A DNA stretch of 29,070 bases from Acidobacteriota bacterium (lineage in GTDB: Bacteria; Acidobacteriota; Blastocatellia; Pyrinomonadales; Pyrinomonadaceae), in NCBI GenBank assembly GCA_023436495.1, contig JAEZIT010000078.1, positions 1-29,070 on the forward strand, given 5' to 3'. The notes beneath the pieces were generated by a model. The model was not told where the DNA came from. It did not search any database and saw nothing but the letters and a program-made list of their open reading frames with translations. This document shows, one piece after another, positions 1 to 7,013 of this stretch. Numbering within the stretch: position 1 is the stretch's first letter; each line of letters opens with the position of its first letter. The position numbers were made by a program, and so were the translations under genes.

Positions 1-931
1 CCTTTCGGGCCTGCTGGAGCAGGTCGGACGCTTTGCCCGAATCGATGGAACGGACCTCGCCCGCGGGCGCCGACCCGGCTGCTGCCACGGTCCCGCCTTC
101 GGTGCCGAAACCGCCGAGCATGACGCTTAGGAACGAGCGGTTCATACCGCGGCACATGATATAGCTAAGGATCGCGCCGGAGGAACCGACGAGAGCACCG
201 GTGATGATGAGCAGGTCGTTCGAGAGCATAAAGCCGGCCGCCGCCGCTGCCCAACCGGAATAGCTGTTCAGCATCGAAACGACCACGGGCATGTCCGCCC
301 CGCCGATCGCCATGATGAAATGGATGCCGAGGATGCCTGTTAAAACAGTCGCCGCAAGCAGGATCCATTGGCCTTCGGGTGAGCCGTGTGCCATGAAGAA
401 CCAGACGCCGAGGCCGATCGTCACGATCAGCATCAAAAGATTGATCATGTGACGGCCGGGCAACAGGAACGGCCTGCCGCCGATCGAACCGCGAAGCTTA
501 AGAAATGCGATCACCGATCCCGTAAAAGTGATCGAACCGATGCATACGCCGATGAAGATCTCCACCGTATGCAGGTTGACCTCCGCCGCCGTCATCGGCG
601 CATGCGGACCGAGATAGGTCGCAAAGCCGACGAGCACGGCCGCCAGACCGACAAAGCTGTGCAGTATCGCGACGAGCTCCGGCATCGAGGTCATCTGAAC
701 ACGGCTAGCCACGATCGCGCCGATAACAAGTCCCGGAACCAGCGCCGCGAGCAGGACCGGAAGCCCGCCGACATTCATCGCCCCGGCCGTCGCGAAAAGC
801 GCGATCACCATTCCGGCGATACCGTAGATGTTTCCCCTACGGGCCGTTTCCTGTTGGGAAAGCCCGCCAAGACTGAGAATGAACAACGCGCTCGCGGCGA
901 TGTATGCAATTGTTATAAGGCTCGTAATCAT
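1..931 (-). CDS. pntB: NAD(P) transhydrogenase subunit beta, C-terminus beyond window edge
   Basis: This is the beta subunit of the proton-translocating transhydrogenase, an inner-membrane enzyme that uses the proton gradient to reduce NADP+ with NADH. About 310 residues are visible as an open frame running off the left edge. It starts MITSLITIAYIAASALFILS and consists of alternating hydrophobic segments, with family stretches such as GGLSQQETARRGN near residue 22, a PELVAILHSFVGLAAVL helix near residue 84, and GGADMPVVVSMLNSYSGWAA near residue 215. The NADP-binding domain III would lie mostly outside the window. The start ATG overlaps the stop of the upstream LRR gene by four bases (ATGA) and has no clear ribosome binding site, which suggests translational coupling. 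Membership in a pnt operon is clear because pntA lies just upstream, interrupted by one gene. The family call is very safe. Confidence 0.95.
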   Translation of the reverse strand, partial: MITSLITIAYIAASALFILSLGGLSQQETARRGNIYGIAGMVIALFATAGAMNVGGLPVLLAALVPGLVIGAIVASRVQMTSMPELVAILHSFVGLAAVLVGFATYLGPHAPMTAAEVNLHTVEIFIGVCIGSITFTGSVIAFLKLRGSIGGRPFLLPGRHMINLLMLIVTIGLGVWFFMAHGSPEGQWILLAATVLTGILGIHFIMAIGGADMPVVVSMLNSYSGWAAAAAGFMLSNDLLIITGALVGSSGAILSYIMCRGMNRSFLSVMLGGFGTEGGTVAAAGSAPAGEVRSIDSGKASDLLQQARK

Positions 932-1755
932 TCAGCTAATTTAGATCGATCTGCAATTCTTCGAAATTCCTCAACGTGTTTCCGCAATCGTGCACCATCA
1001 CAACGTTTACAAAGTTTCGGTTTTCTTTTCCCAGTCAGCATGACCATGTCGGAACTTCCGCATTTCTTGCAAGTCAAAAATGATATTTCGATGAAAGGAT
1101 CAAACCAGGTGCATCGTGCGCCCGGGAGTCTTCCAGATAGCCAAGCATACTCTTCCATCGGAAAGAAGTTCGGAAGATTCAAATAATGCAAGTGGTTCAT
1201 TTCACCCAATGGTTTAAGTGATCCATCTGCCACGTTTGTATTTCCCAAGTCCACCCATTCCAAGTTCGTTAAGCTTGAAAGTGGTTCTAGCGAATCGATC
1301 GTCATCCGAGCCCACATTCCACCGGTAACAGCAAGGTGCCGCAACTCCACCATGTTCTCCAACGGTTTTAGGGAATGAACATTCTTAAAGTTCGATATTC
1401 CGAGTCCACGTAAACGATGGCATTCTTTAATAGAATCAAGTTCCGTTATCAACGAGCAGTCTTCGAGGCTAAGAACCTCCAAGGCGGTAAGGTAGTAAAC
1501 CCGAGAAAAATCCCTTACTTTCAATCCTTTTACGAAAAGTCTTTGCAATCCTGAACACGAAGAAATTCTTCTCCACTTGTTTTCGTTGACGCCAAAACAC
1601 CACAAGGTCCGAAGATCTGGAAGATGTGGCAAAACATCATAGTCGTCAAAATCAAAGTTTAGTCTAAGGACCCGATATGACCGATCTGTTTCTTGGAGGC
1701 TGGTGACTGACACGGGCCAGTCCAGCAACGTTGGGTATACTCCCCATTCTGACAT
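928..1755 (-). CDS. Leucine-rich-repeat protein with C-terminal zinc ribbon, placed between pntA and pntB
   Basis: A 275-residue protein with no signal peptide or membrane segment, so probably cytoplasmic. Residues about 28-215 show irregular leucine-rich repeats of the L-x2-L-x2-L-x-L type (for example LEVLSLEDC and LEWVDLGNTNV). The C-terminus carries two CxxC pairs (C229/C232 and C249/C252), which looks like a zinc ribbon, followed by a basic helix. The role is unknown; LRRs usually mediate protein binding and the ribbon could bind nucleic acid or only stabilise the fold. The ATG directly abuts the TAG stop of pntA, with AGGA inside the pntA end as ribosome binding site. The stop overlaps the pntB start. 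Base composition differs sharply from its neighbours: hand counts give about 35% G+C at 1381-1440 and 38% at 1501-1560, versus 63% at 601-660 and 68% at 2101-2160. This suggests recent acquisition. Confidence 0.85.
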   Translation of the reverse strand: MSEWGVYPTLLDWPVSVTSLQETDRSYRVLRLNFDFDDYDVLPHLPDLRTLWCFGVNENKWRRISSCSGLQRLFVKGLKVRDFSRVYYLTALEVLSLEDCSLITELDSIKECHRLRGLGISNFKNVHSLKPLENMVELRHLAVTGGMWARMTIDSLEPLSSLTNLEWVDLGNTNVADGSLKPLGEMNHLHYLNLPNFFPMEEYAWLSGRLPGARCTWFDPFIEISFLTCKKCGSSDMVMLTGKRKPKLCKRCDGARLRKHVEEFRRIADRSKLAE

Positions 1756-3348
1756 CTATTTCCTGAACATCGCCAGCATTCTGTTGGTCACCAAGAACCC
1801 GCCGGCGATATTTATCGCGGCGATCAGGACGGCGATAGCGCCGAGAATGACGGTCAGGCTCAGCGTTGACGATGTTAGCTGGAGCATTCCGCCAACGAGG
1901 ATGATGCCGCTGATGGCGTTTGTCACGGACATGAGCGGTGTGTGCAACGCCGGTTTAACGTTCCAAACGACTTGGAAACCGATAAAGATCGCCAGGATGA
2001 ATACGGTCAGATGGCTTAGAAAATCGGTTCCGGCGCCGGCGGCCTTTGGCGGAATGACGAAGGCGAGGCCGAGCAACACAACGCCGACCGCGACGAGTAC
2101 CCAAGGGCTCATTCCCGTGCCGTCGCTCTGGCCGTGTGCCGCGGGCGCGGCTTTTGCAATTGAAGCAGCCGGGCTCTTGGTCGGTACGCCGGGTTCGGGC
2201 GGTGCGGGCGGAAGCGGCGGCGGCCACATCATCTTGCCTTTGTCGAGCACGATCGAGCCGCGGACGACCTCGTCATCGAGTTCGGCGTAGAGATTTCCTT
2301 CCGTGTCACGAAGTTCTTCGAGCAGTGCAACGACCGTCGAGCCGTATAGCTGGCTGGACATATTCGCCATACGCGAAGGCATATCGGTGTAGCCTATTAT
2401 CGTGACGCCCTTGTGCTGGACGACCTTTCCGGGCTGGGTCAGGACGCAGTTTCCGCCTTGTTCGGCGGCAAGATCGACGATGACCGATCCCGGCTTCATG
2501 CTTTCGACCATGCCTTGCGTGATAAGTTTCGGGGCGGGTTTTCCCGGGATCAAGGCGGTCGTAATGATGATATCGACCTGCATTGCCTGCTGCGCGAACA
2601 GAGCCATTTCGGCCTGCAGGAAGGCGTCGGACATTTCCTTTGCGTATCCGCCTTTTCCTTCGCCCTCTTCGGCGACATTTATTTCGAGGAATTCGGCCCC
2701 CATGCTGGCGACCTGGTCCTTTGTTGCCGATCGGGGATCGAACGCCTTAACGATGGCCCCGAGCGATCGTGCCGTTCCGATCGCGGAAAGCCCCGCGACG
2801 CCGGCGCCGATGACGAGCACCTTCGCAGGGTCGATACGGCCAGCGGCGGTGATCTGTCCGGCAAAGAAACGCGGAAAGTGATTCGCGGCCTCGACAACGG
2901 CGCGGTAACCTGCGATGTTCGCCATCGCCGAAAGCGTGTCCATTTTCTGGGCACGCGTGATGCGAGGAACGCTGTCCATCGCGAAGACGGTCGCATTTCG
3001 CGCGGCAAGCCGTGACAGCAGCTCGCGATTCTGGCCGGGCCAAATGAAACCGACGAGCCATCCGTTCTCGCGAAGCAATTCGGCTTCGTGCACGCCGAGA
3101 TCATCGTTCTGCTCGGGCGGGCGAACCTTTAGAACGAGGTCCGACGTTTCCCAGATCTTGCGTGCATCATCGACGATTGCCGCACCCGCTTCCTGATATT
3201 CTGCGTCGGAGCAGTTTATCGCATCACCGGCGCCGGACTGGATCTGCACGTTAAATCCGAGCTTTTTTAATCGAAGTATCGTCTGCGGAGTTGCTGCGAC
3301 ACGCCGCTCATCAGGATGTATCTCTTTAGGGATTCCGATTGTGACCAT
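1756..3348 (-). CDS. pntA: NAD(P) transhydrogenase subunit alpha, fused alpha1-alpha2 form
   Basis: This subunit binds NAD(H) and supplies part of the membrane domain of the proton-pumping transhydrogenase. It has 530 residues, close to the single-chain PntA of E. coli (about 510) and unlike the split PntAA/PntAB of some bacteria. The N-terminus MVTIGIPKEI is the AlaDH/PNT N-terminal domain; RITRAQKMDTLSAMANIAGY lies at 129-148. The NAD-binding Rossmann motif GAGVAGL is at 181-187. A proline/alanine-rich linker spans about 376-410, followed by four predicted membrane helices (about 414-434, 444-464, 471-490, 496-519). It ends MFRK immediately before the start of the LRR gene. No strong ribosome binding site is visible ahead of the ATG. 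It is the first gene of the operon, with a candidate promoter just upstream. Confidence 0.96.
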   Translation of the reverse strand: MVTIGIPKEIHPDERRVAATPQTILRLKKLGFNVQIQSGAGDAINCSDAEYQEAGAAIVDDARKIWETSDLVLKVRPPEQNDDLGVHEAELLRENGWLVGFIWPGQNRELLSRLAARNATVFAMDSVPRITRAQKMDTLSAMANIAGYRAVVEAANHFPRFFAGQITAAGRIDPAKVLVIGAGVAGLSAIGTARSLGAIVKAFDPRSATKDQVASMGAEFLEINVAEEGEGKGGYAKEMSDAFLQAEMALFAQQAMQVDIIITTALIPGKPAPKLITQGMVESMKPGSVIVDLAAEQGGNCVLTQPGKVVQHKGVTIIGYTDMPSRMANMSSQLYGSTVVALLEELRDTEGNLYAELDDEVVRGSIVLDKGKMMWPPPLPPAPPEPGVPTKSPAASIAKAAPAAHGQSDGTGMSPWVLVAVGVVLLGLAFVIPPKAAGAGTDFLSHLTVFILAIFIGFQVVWNVKPALHTPLMSVTNAISGIILVGGMLQLTSSTLSLTVILGAIAVLIAAINIAGGFLVTNRMLAMFRK

Positions 3349-3361
3349 AATCTTGTGTGAC

Positions 3362-3389
3362 AGTATACAACGACCTTGTTAATTGTTCA
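3362..3389 (-). promoter_or_regulatory. Candidate sigma70-type promoter of the pnt operon
   Basis: On the minus strand a -10 box TATACT (3367-3362) lies 16 bases from a -35-like TGAACA (3389-3384). The -10 matches consensus at five of six positions and the -35 at four. The expected start point would leave only a very short leader before pntA. Moderate support. Confidence 0.45.
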
Positions 3390-3454
3390 CTTGAGAAAGG
3401 TTAGTTTGTTATCACGAAGCGCACCGTGACGGCGCGCACAATGTGAGTAAAAGG

Positions 3455-3537
3455 AAGATCGACAATGCCGCCCAATCCGGGCGATCTTTGGCGCGAGCAA
3501 ACGCAAAAAACGATCATCGCGCGGCAGTATTGCCGTG
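3455..3537 (-). terminator. Weak hairpins in the gap between pntA and the upstream secreted-protein gene
   Basis: The 227-base gap 3349-3575 holds no gene. Two hairpins lie downstream of the secreted-protein gene. The first has stem CGGCA/TGCCG and loop GTAT on the plus strand (3522-3535, extendable by two pairs) and is followed on the minus strand, nine bases later, by six Ts (3510-3505). The second is an inverted repeat AAGATCG/CGATCTT (3455-3461 with 3482-3488). Neither is a classical terminator because the T run is separated or absent. They are the only termination candidates for the secreted-protein transcript. Confidence 0.3.
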
Positions 3538-3575
3538 GCGGCAGCCGGCGTTCCGTGGGAGGCGATCGGACGGCG

Positions 3576-4028
3576 TTACGGGATCTTTTGGACCGTGACG
3601 ATGATCATCGGATCAGCACCGCCGGTCCGGTGGTACGAGACCCAGTAACCGGCTTTGGGATACCTGACCAATTTGAAAATCGCGCCGTCAGGTTTTGCTT
3701 CGGCGTCGGTCCCAAATACGGCCTTTGCCGTCGGAGCGGCGTCCAAATTACCAAGATAGGTTGCCGAGATCACCGACACGCATTTATCCGGTCCGTAGAT
3801 CACCTGCGCATTTTCGTTATCGGAAAATACGAAAAAGTCCTGAGAATCGGATTTGTCGCGAGGATCGCCAAGCTTTGCGCGTGCTTCGGCCGCGGGCGTT
3901 CCTATGCCGATGCCTTTGTAAGATGTATAAACTGGTTTGTCTTCTGACTGTCCGGCCGCGTTTGCGACGCTCAGGAATACCGTGAAAATCGCCGTAAGGA
4001 TCATCAGAGAAGTTCTTCGAATATTCAT
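3576..4028 (-). CDS. Small secreted protein of unknown function
   Basis: A 150-residue protein with a clear Sec signal peptide (MNIRRTSLMILTAIFTVFLS, cleavage probably after VANAAG or nearby). The mature part is soluble and begins with a segment KGIGIGTPAAEARAKLGDP, which resembles the start of small outer-membrane-assembly or SmpA-like lipoprotein folds (G-x-S/T-x2-E-V-x2-x-L-G-x-P) where a helix sets up a beta sheet. That resemblance is by eye only and there is no lipobox cysteine. The start at 4028 is preferred because GGAGG lies four bases upstream; an in-frame ATG at 4043 exists but has no ribosome binding site. It stands alone between a hairpin terminator upstream and the pnt operon downstream. 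I do not recognise a specific family. Confidence 0.7.
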   Translation of the reverse strand: MNIRRTSLMILTAIFTVFLSVANAAGQSEDKPVYTSYKGIGIGTPAAEARAKLGDPRDKSDSQDFFVFSDNENAQVIYGPDKCVSVISATYLGNLDAAPTAKAVFGTDAEAKPDGAIFKLVRYPKAGYWVSYHRTGGADPMIIVTVQKIP

Positions 4029-4116
4029 ACGACCTCCATTCATAACGGCTGGCCGGAGCGGCTTTTATGACGCTAATGAACTTCTGACCGGCCCGCCTTG
4101 GGCTGCTGTATCCGGC

Positions 4117-4165
4117 AAATAGAAATAAACCGGCACACGGAAGCAAAATGCAATCCGTGTGCTGG
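4117..4165 (-). terminator. Hairpin terminator after the SRPBCC gene
   Basis: On the minus strand an 11-pair stem (4155-4165 with 4130-4140, core GCACACGG/CCGTGTGC, one G-T pair) with a 14-base loop is followed by the T-rich tract TTTATTTCTATTT. It lies about 100 bases past the stop of the SRPBCC gene and upstream of the secreted-protein gene. The rest of the 239-base gap 4029-4267 shows no gene. Confidence 0.6.
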
Positions 4166-4267
4166 AAAACGGGCCTAGGAAAAACGGGCTTTTTATTAAA
4201 TGAAGATGCGAAAAATAACACTGGCCGCGAAAAAATTCGCGTTGTCGGGCCGTGCGACCCATAATGA

Positions 4268-4828
4268 TTATTGCGGAGGCTGCGCCGATTCGAGGATGGA
4301 CTTTAGCCGCGACAGGCCGTCTTCAAAGTCTTTGCCGACCTGCTTGTCCATATCCATAACGACGAGCATCAGGTTCATTGGCCGTGGCATCGATCCGGAA
4401 AATCCCCAGCGCACATGGGTTTTGTCGGCACCGGCGGATTCGGTGATCATCCAAACATTGCTCTTCGTTTCGAAAGGGCGGATAAAACGCAGTTCGGTGT
4501 CGATGCGTTCGCCGTCGACGATATTCTTGATTTCCTGCTCGCCTTCGCCAACCTCGTCATCGGTCCCGTTCCAAGACGAGACGAAACCTACGGTGCCGTC
4601 GGTCCCGCGGTAATCCTGTTTGATATTCGGGTCCTTTCGCGCCCACGGGCCCCAATCATTTTGGTTTTTGAGCATCTTCATGTAATCGAAGACCTCCGCC
4701 TTCGGCCGATCAATGGTTATGTCACGTTCAACCCGAAAATCCGTCGGCGTAGCAAAAGCAGCGACGACGATAACGGCGACCACCAAAACGAGCAGCCCGA
4801 CCAAACCGACCAATATTTTCTTGAACAT
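4268..4828 (-). CDS. Membrane-anchored SRPBCC (START-like / polyketide cyclase type) protein
   Basis: A 186-residue protein. Residues about 4-27 form one hydrophobic helix (KKILVGLVGLLVLVVAVIVV), a signal anchor or uncleaved signal. The rest fits the SRPBCC helix-grip fold: an opening strand DFRVERDITIDRPKAEVFDY at 31-50 (the usual I-x-A-P-x2-V-F/W-x2-L/M start), then a W-rich NDWGPWARKDP segment, central strands with WNGTDDEVGEGEQEI, and a C-terminal amphipathic helix. Such proteins bind hydrophobic ligands; a specific ligand cannot be named. A good ribosome binding site (AAGGAG, eight bases before the ATG) fixes the start. It is monocistronic, with its own promoter and a downstream hairpin. 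Confidence 0.82.
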   Translation of the reverse strand: MFKKILVGLVGLLVLVVAVIVVAAFATPTDFRVERDITIDRPKAEVFDYMKMLKNQNDWGPWARKDPNIKQDYRGTDGTVGFVSSWNGTDDEVGEGEQEIKNIVDGERIDTELRFIRPFETKSNVWMITESAGADKTHVRWGFSGSMPRPMNLMLVVMDMDKQVGKDFEDGLSRLKSILESAQPPQ

Positions 4829-4875
4829 AGGGAATCTCCTTCAGATGTGAATTAGAATTCAGGCACAGTCGGGGA

Positions 4876-4904
4876 AATATATACCCAATCTTCTGGAAGC
4901 TCAA
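4876..4904 (-). promoter_or_regulatory. Promoter candidate for the SRPBCC gene
   Basis: Minus strand: -35 TTGAGC (4904-4899), 17-base spacer, -10 TATATT (4881-4876). The expected start point leaves a leader of about 40 bases containing the AAGGAG ribosome binding site. Confidence 0.5.
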
Positions 4905-4923
4905 ATGTGCATGAAAATGTAAG

Positions 4924-4955
4924 AAAAAAGGCCGCCGATCGAAAGATCAGCAGCC
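4924..4955 (-). terminator. Strong intrinsic terminator of the glycine cleavage operon
   Basis: Minus strand: an 11-pair stem GGCTGCTGATC / GATCGGCGGCC (two G-T pairs) with loop TTTC, directly followed by six Ts. It lies 23 bases after the gcvPB stop. Confidence 0.9.
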
Positions 4956-4978
4956 TGATTATAAAGGTGATCAAGGCG

Positions 4979-6502
4979 TCAGGCGGACTTGGAGAGAGTC
5001 TCCATATCGGGCCGCCAGCGAAGGACGGGCCTTCGGGCTGCGGTTGCTTCGTCGAGCCGGCCAATTCTGGTCGAATGCGGAGCGTTCAGCACCAATTCGG
5101 GATTTTCGTCGATCTCGCGGTCGATGTCTATCATGGCCTCGGCAAATGCATCGAGGTCGGCGCGGCCGACCGATTCGGTCGGCTCGATCAACATAGCGCC
5201 GTCAACCACGAGCGGGAAGTAAACCGTCATCGGATGGAAACCGTAATCGATAAGGCGTTTCGCGATGTCGAGCGTGTGAACGCCGCGCTTGGCCTGTAGC
5301 TTGTGCGAAAAGATGACTTCGTGCATCGGGTCACCCGGATAGGGTTTGTCGAAATTATCCTTCATCAGATGCGCGAGATAGCGTGCGTTCAACACGGCTG
5401 TCTCAGTCGCTTCTTTCAGGCCCTCGGCCCCGTGCGTATGAATATACGAAAGCGCCCGGATCATCATTCCGAAGTTTCCAAAGAAAGCCTTGACGCGGCC
5501 GATCGAATTCGGGGCGTCGTAATCGAGCCTGAATTTATCGCCGTCTTTAACGACGCGCGGAACCGGCAGAAATTCGGCAAGCTCTTCGGTGCAGCAGCAC
5601 GGTCCGCATCCGGGTCCGCCTCCGCCGTGCGGTGTCGAAAAGGTTTTGTGCAGGTTAAGGTGAATGACGTCCGCACCGATGTCGCCGGGCCGCGCGACAC
5701 CGACAAGAGCGTTCATATTTGCTCCGTCCATGTAAACGAGGCCGCCCGCTTCGTGGACGATGTCCGCAACCTTGCGAAAATTCGTTTCGAAGATACCGAC
5801 AGTGTTCGGGTTTGTCAGCATCAGGCCGGCAACACCGCCTTCGTCGCAGAGAAGCTTGAGATGTTCGAGGTCGGTGAGCCCTTCATCGGTTGACCTGACA
5901 GTTTTCACCGCAAAGCCCGCCAACGCTGCCGAAGCCGGATTGGTTCCGTGTGCGTTGTCCGGGATCAGCATTACGCGGCGGTCTTTTGAAGCTTCGCCGT
6001 CGCGTTTATCAAGCAATGCGCGGATAAGCATTACACCGGTCATCTCGCCCTGTGCTCCGGCGGCCGGCTGCAGGCTAACGCCGGGAAGGCCGGTGATCTC
6101 GGCCAGGTCTTCCTGAAGTCGGTATATAAGCTCGAGCGCGCCCTGCGATTCTTCTTCCGGAGCAAGAGGATGAAGATTCGTGAATCCGGGAATTCGCGCG
6201 ACCTTTTCATTGAGCCGCGAATTGTATTTCATCGTGCACGAACCGAGCGGATACATGCCGAGATCGATCGAATAGTTCCATGTCGACATCCGTGTGAAAT
6301 GACGAATAACGTCCACTTCGGAAACTTCCGGCAAGCCCTCGAGGCCGTCGGTTCGCCGAAGCTCCGCCGGAACGATATCGTCGATATTAATTTCATCGAC
6401 GTCGAGTTTCGGAAGGCGGTAGCCGACACGGCCAGTCTGCGACCGTTCGAAGATAAGGGCTTCGTTCTGTGTTGGGTGCGAAGTGACTTTCTTAATACTC
6501 AT
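4979..6502 (-). CDS. gcvPB: Glycine dehydrogenase (decarboxylating) subunit 2
   Basis: This is the C-terminal half of the split P-protein. With GcvPA it decarboxylates glycine and passes the aminomethyl group to lipoylated GcvH. It has 507 residues, usual for the family. PLP-site features are visible: NPNTVGIFE at 231-239, the D259/H281 region, and the Schiff-base lysine K286 in HLNLHKTFSTPHGGGGPG. Just after the glycine run there is an unusual cysteine cluster, CGPCCC (C299, C302-304), where homologues usually have small residues and valine. The DNA reads TGCTGCTGC here, so this is no translation slip. The gene starts three bases after the thioesterase stop (TAA GTT ATG) and closes the operon before a strong terminator. 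Confidence 0.97.
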   Translation of the reverse strand: MSIKKVTSHPTQNEALIFERSQTGRVGYRLPKLDVDEINIDDIVPAELRRTDGLEGLPEVSEVDVIRHFTRMSTWNYSIDLGMYPLGSCTMKYNSRLNEKVARIPGFTNLHPLAPEEESQGALELIYRLQEDLAEITGLPGVSLQPAAGAQGEMTGVMLIRALLDKRDGEASKDRRVMLIPDNAHGTNPASAALAGFAVKTVRSTDEGLTDLEHLKLLCDEGGVAGLMLTNPNTVGIFETNFRKVADIVHEAGGLVYMDGANMNALVGVARPGDIGADVIHLNLHKTFSTPHGGGGPGCGPCCCTEELAEFLPVPRVVKDGDKFRLDYDAPNSIGRVKAFFGNFGMMIRALSYIHTHGAEGLKEATETAVLNARYLAHLMKDNFDKPYPGDPMHEVIFSHKLQAKRGVHTLDIAKRLIDYGFHPMTVYFPLVVDGAMLIEPTESVGRADLDAFAEAMIDIDREIDENPELVLNAPHSTRIGRLDEATAARRPVLRWRPDMETLSKSA

Positions 6503-6505
6503 AAC

Positions 6506-7000
6506 TTATTTTTTAATGCTGGACGGAAGTTCCTCGAAATCATCGGTCCGAGGCAATCCTGCCCAAATTTCTGCAACTTTCGGCGGAGGAAGCGTCAGTT
6601 TTCTTGTCTCGAAGCTTAGCCATCCGCCGACCGAGGTAAGTGCCGCCGCCAAAACGCCGTCCGATCTGAAGATCTCCTGACGAAGCTTGAACCGGGAGAC
6701 ATCGGAGCTCAGGCCGGCAAGCCGCAGGTTGACTCGAATTTCCTCGAGGAGCCGAACCTCGCGGTAGTAACGGATCTCGTCGCTCATGATCACAGGGCCG
6801 AAGCCGTATTTGTGAAACGCCGTTACCGGAAATCCATTCTCTTCGAAATAGAACAGCCGGACATCGACCGCGAGATCGATATAAGACGTATTTCGGAGGT
6901 GCCCGTTGAGATCGACATTGGCCCAGCCGACATGAAACGTTTTTTCAAATACTCCGTCGTTCATTATCCAGTGCGGGAACAGGCCCGCTTTTGCGACCAT
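6506..7000 (-). CDS. Hotdog-fold acyl-CoA thioesterase (4HBT-like), between gcvPA and gcvPB
   Basis: A 164-residue protein of the 4-hydroxybenzoyl-CoA thioesterase type. The signature D30-x3-H34-x2-N37-x2-Y40 (DLNGHLRNTSY) matches the hotdog active-site helix, with D30 as the likely catalytic residue; F-Y-F-E-E-N-G-F-P follows at about 51-59 in the family manner. Such enzymes hydrolyse acyl-CoA thioesters; the substrate cannot be told from sequence. The chosen start at 7000 lies 13 bases after the gcvPA stop; an internal ATG (Met13, at 6964) would also keep the whole domain. It is certainly cotranscribed with the gcv genes, since gaps on both sides are 13 and 3 bases. Why it sits in the glycine cleavage operon is open. 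Confidence 0.85.
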   Translation of the reverse strand: MVAKAGLFPHWIMNDGVFEKTFHVGWANVDLNGHLRNTSYIDLAVDVRLFYFEENGFPVTAFHKYGFGPVIMSDEIRYYREVRLLEEIRVNLRLAGLSSDVSRFKLRQEIFRSDGVLAAALTSVGGWLSFETRKLTLPPPKVAEIWAGLPRTDDFEELPSSIKK

Positions 7001-7013
7001 TCCCGGACGCAGT

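Noticed and set aside
386..1186. 266-codon open frame on the plus strand
   Set aside because: It lies antisense to pntB and the LRR gene, has no family features, and is explained by the G+C-rich codon pattern of pntB.
4065..4262. 65-codon reading frame between SRPBCC and the secreted-protein gene
   Set aside because: It runs through the terminator hairpin, has no ribosome binding site and no protein features.
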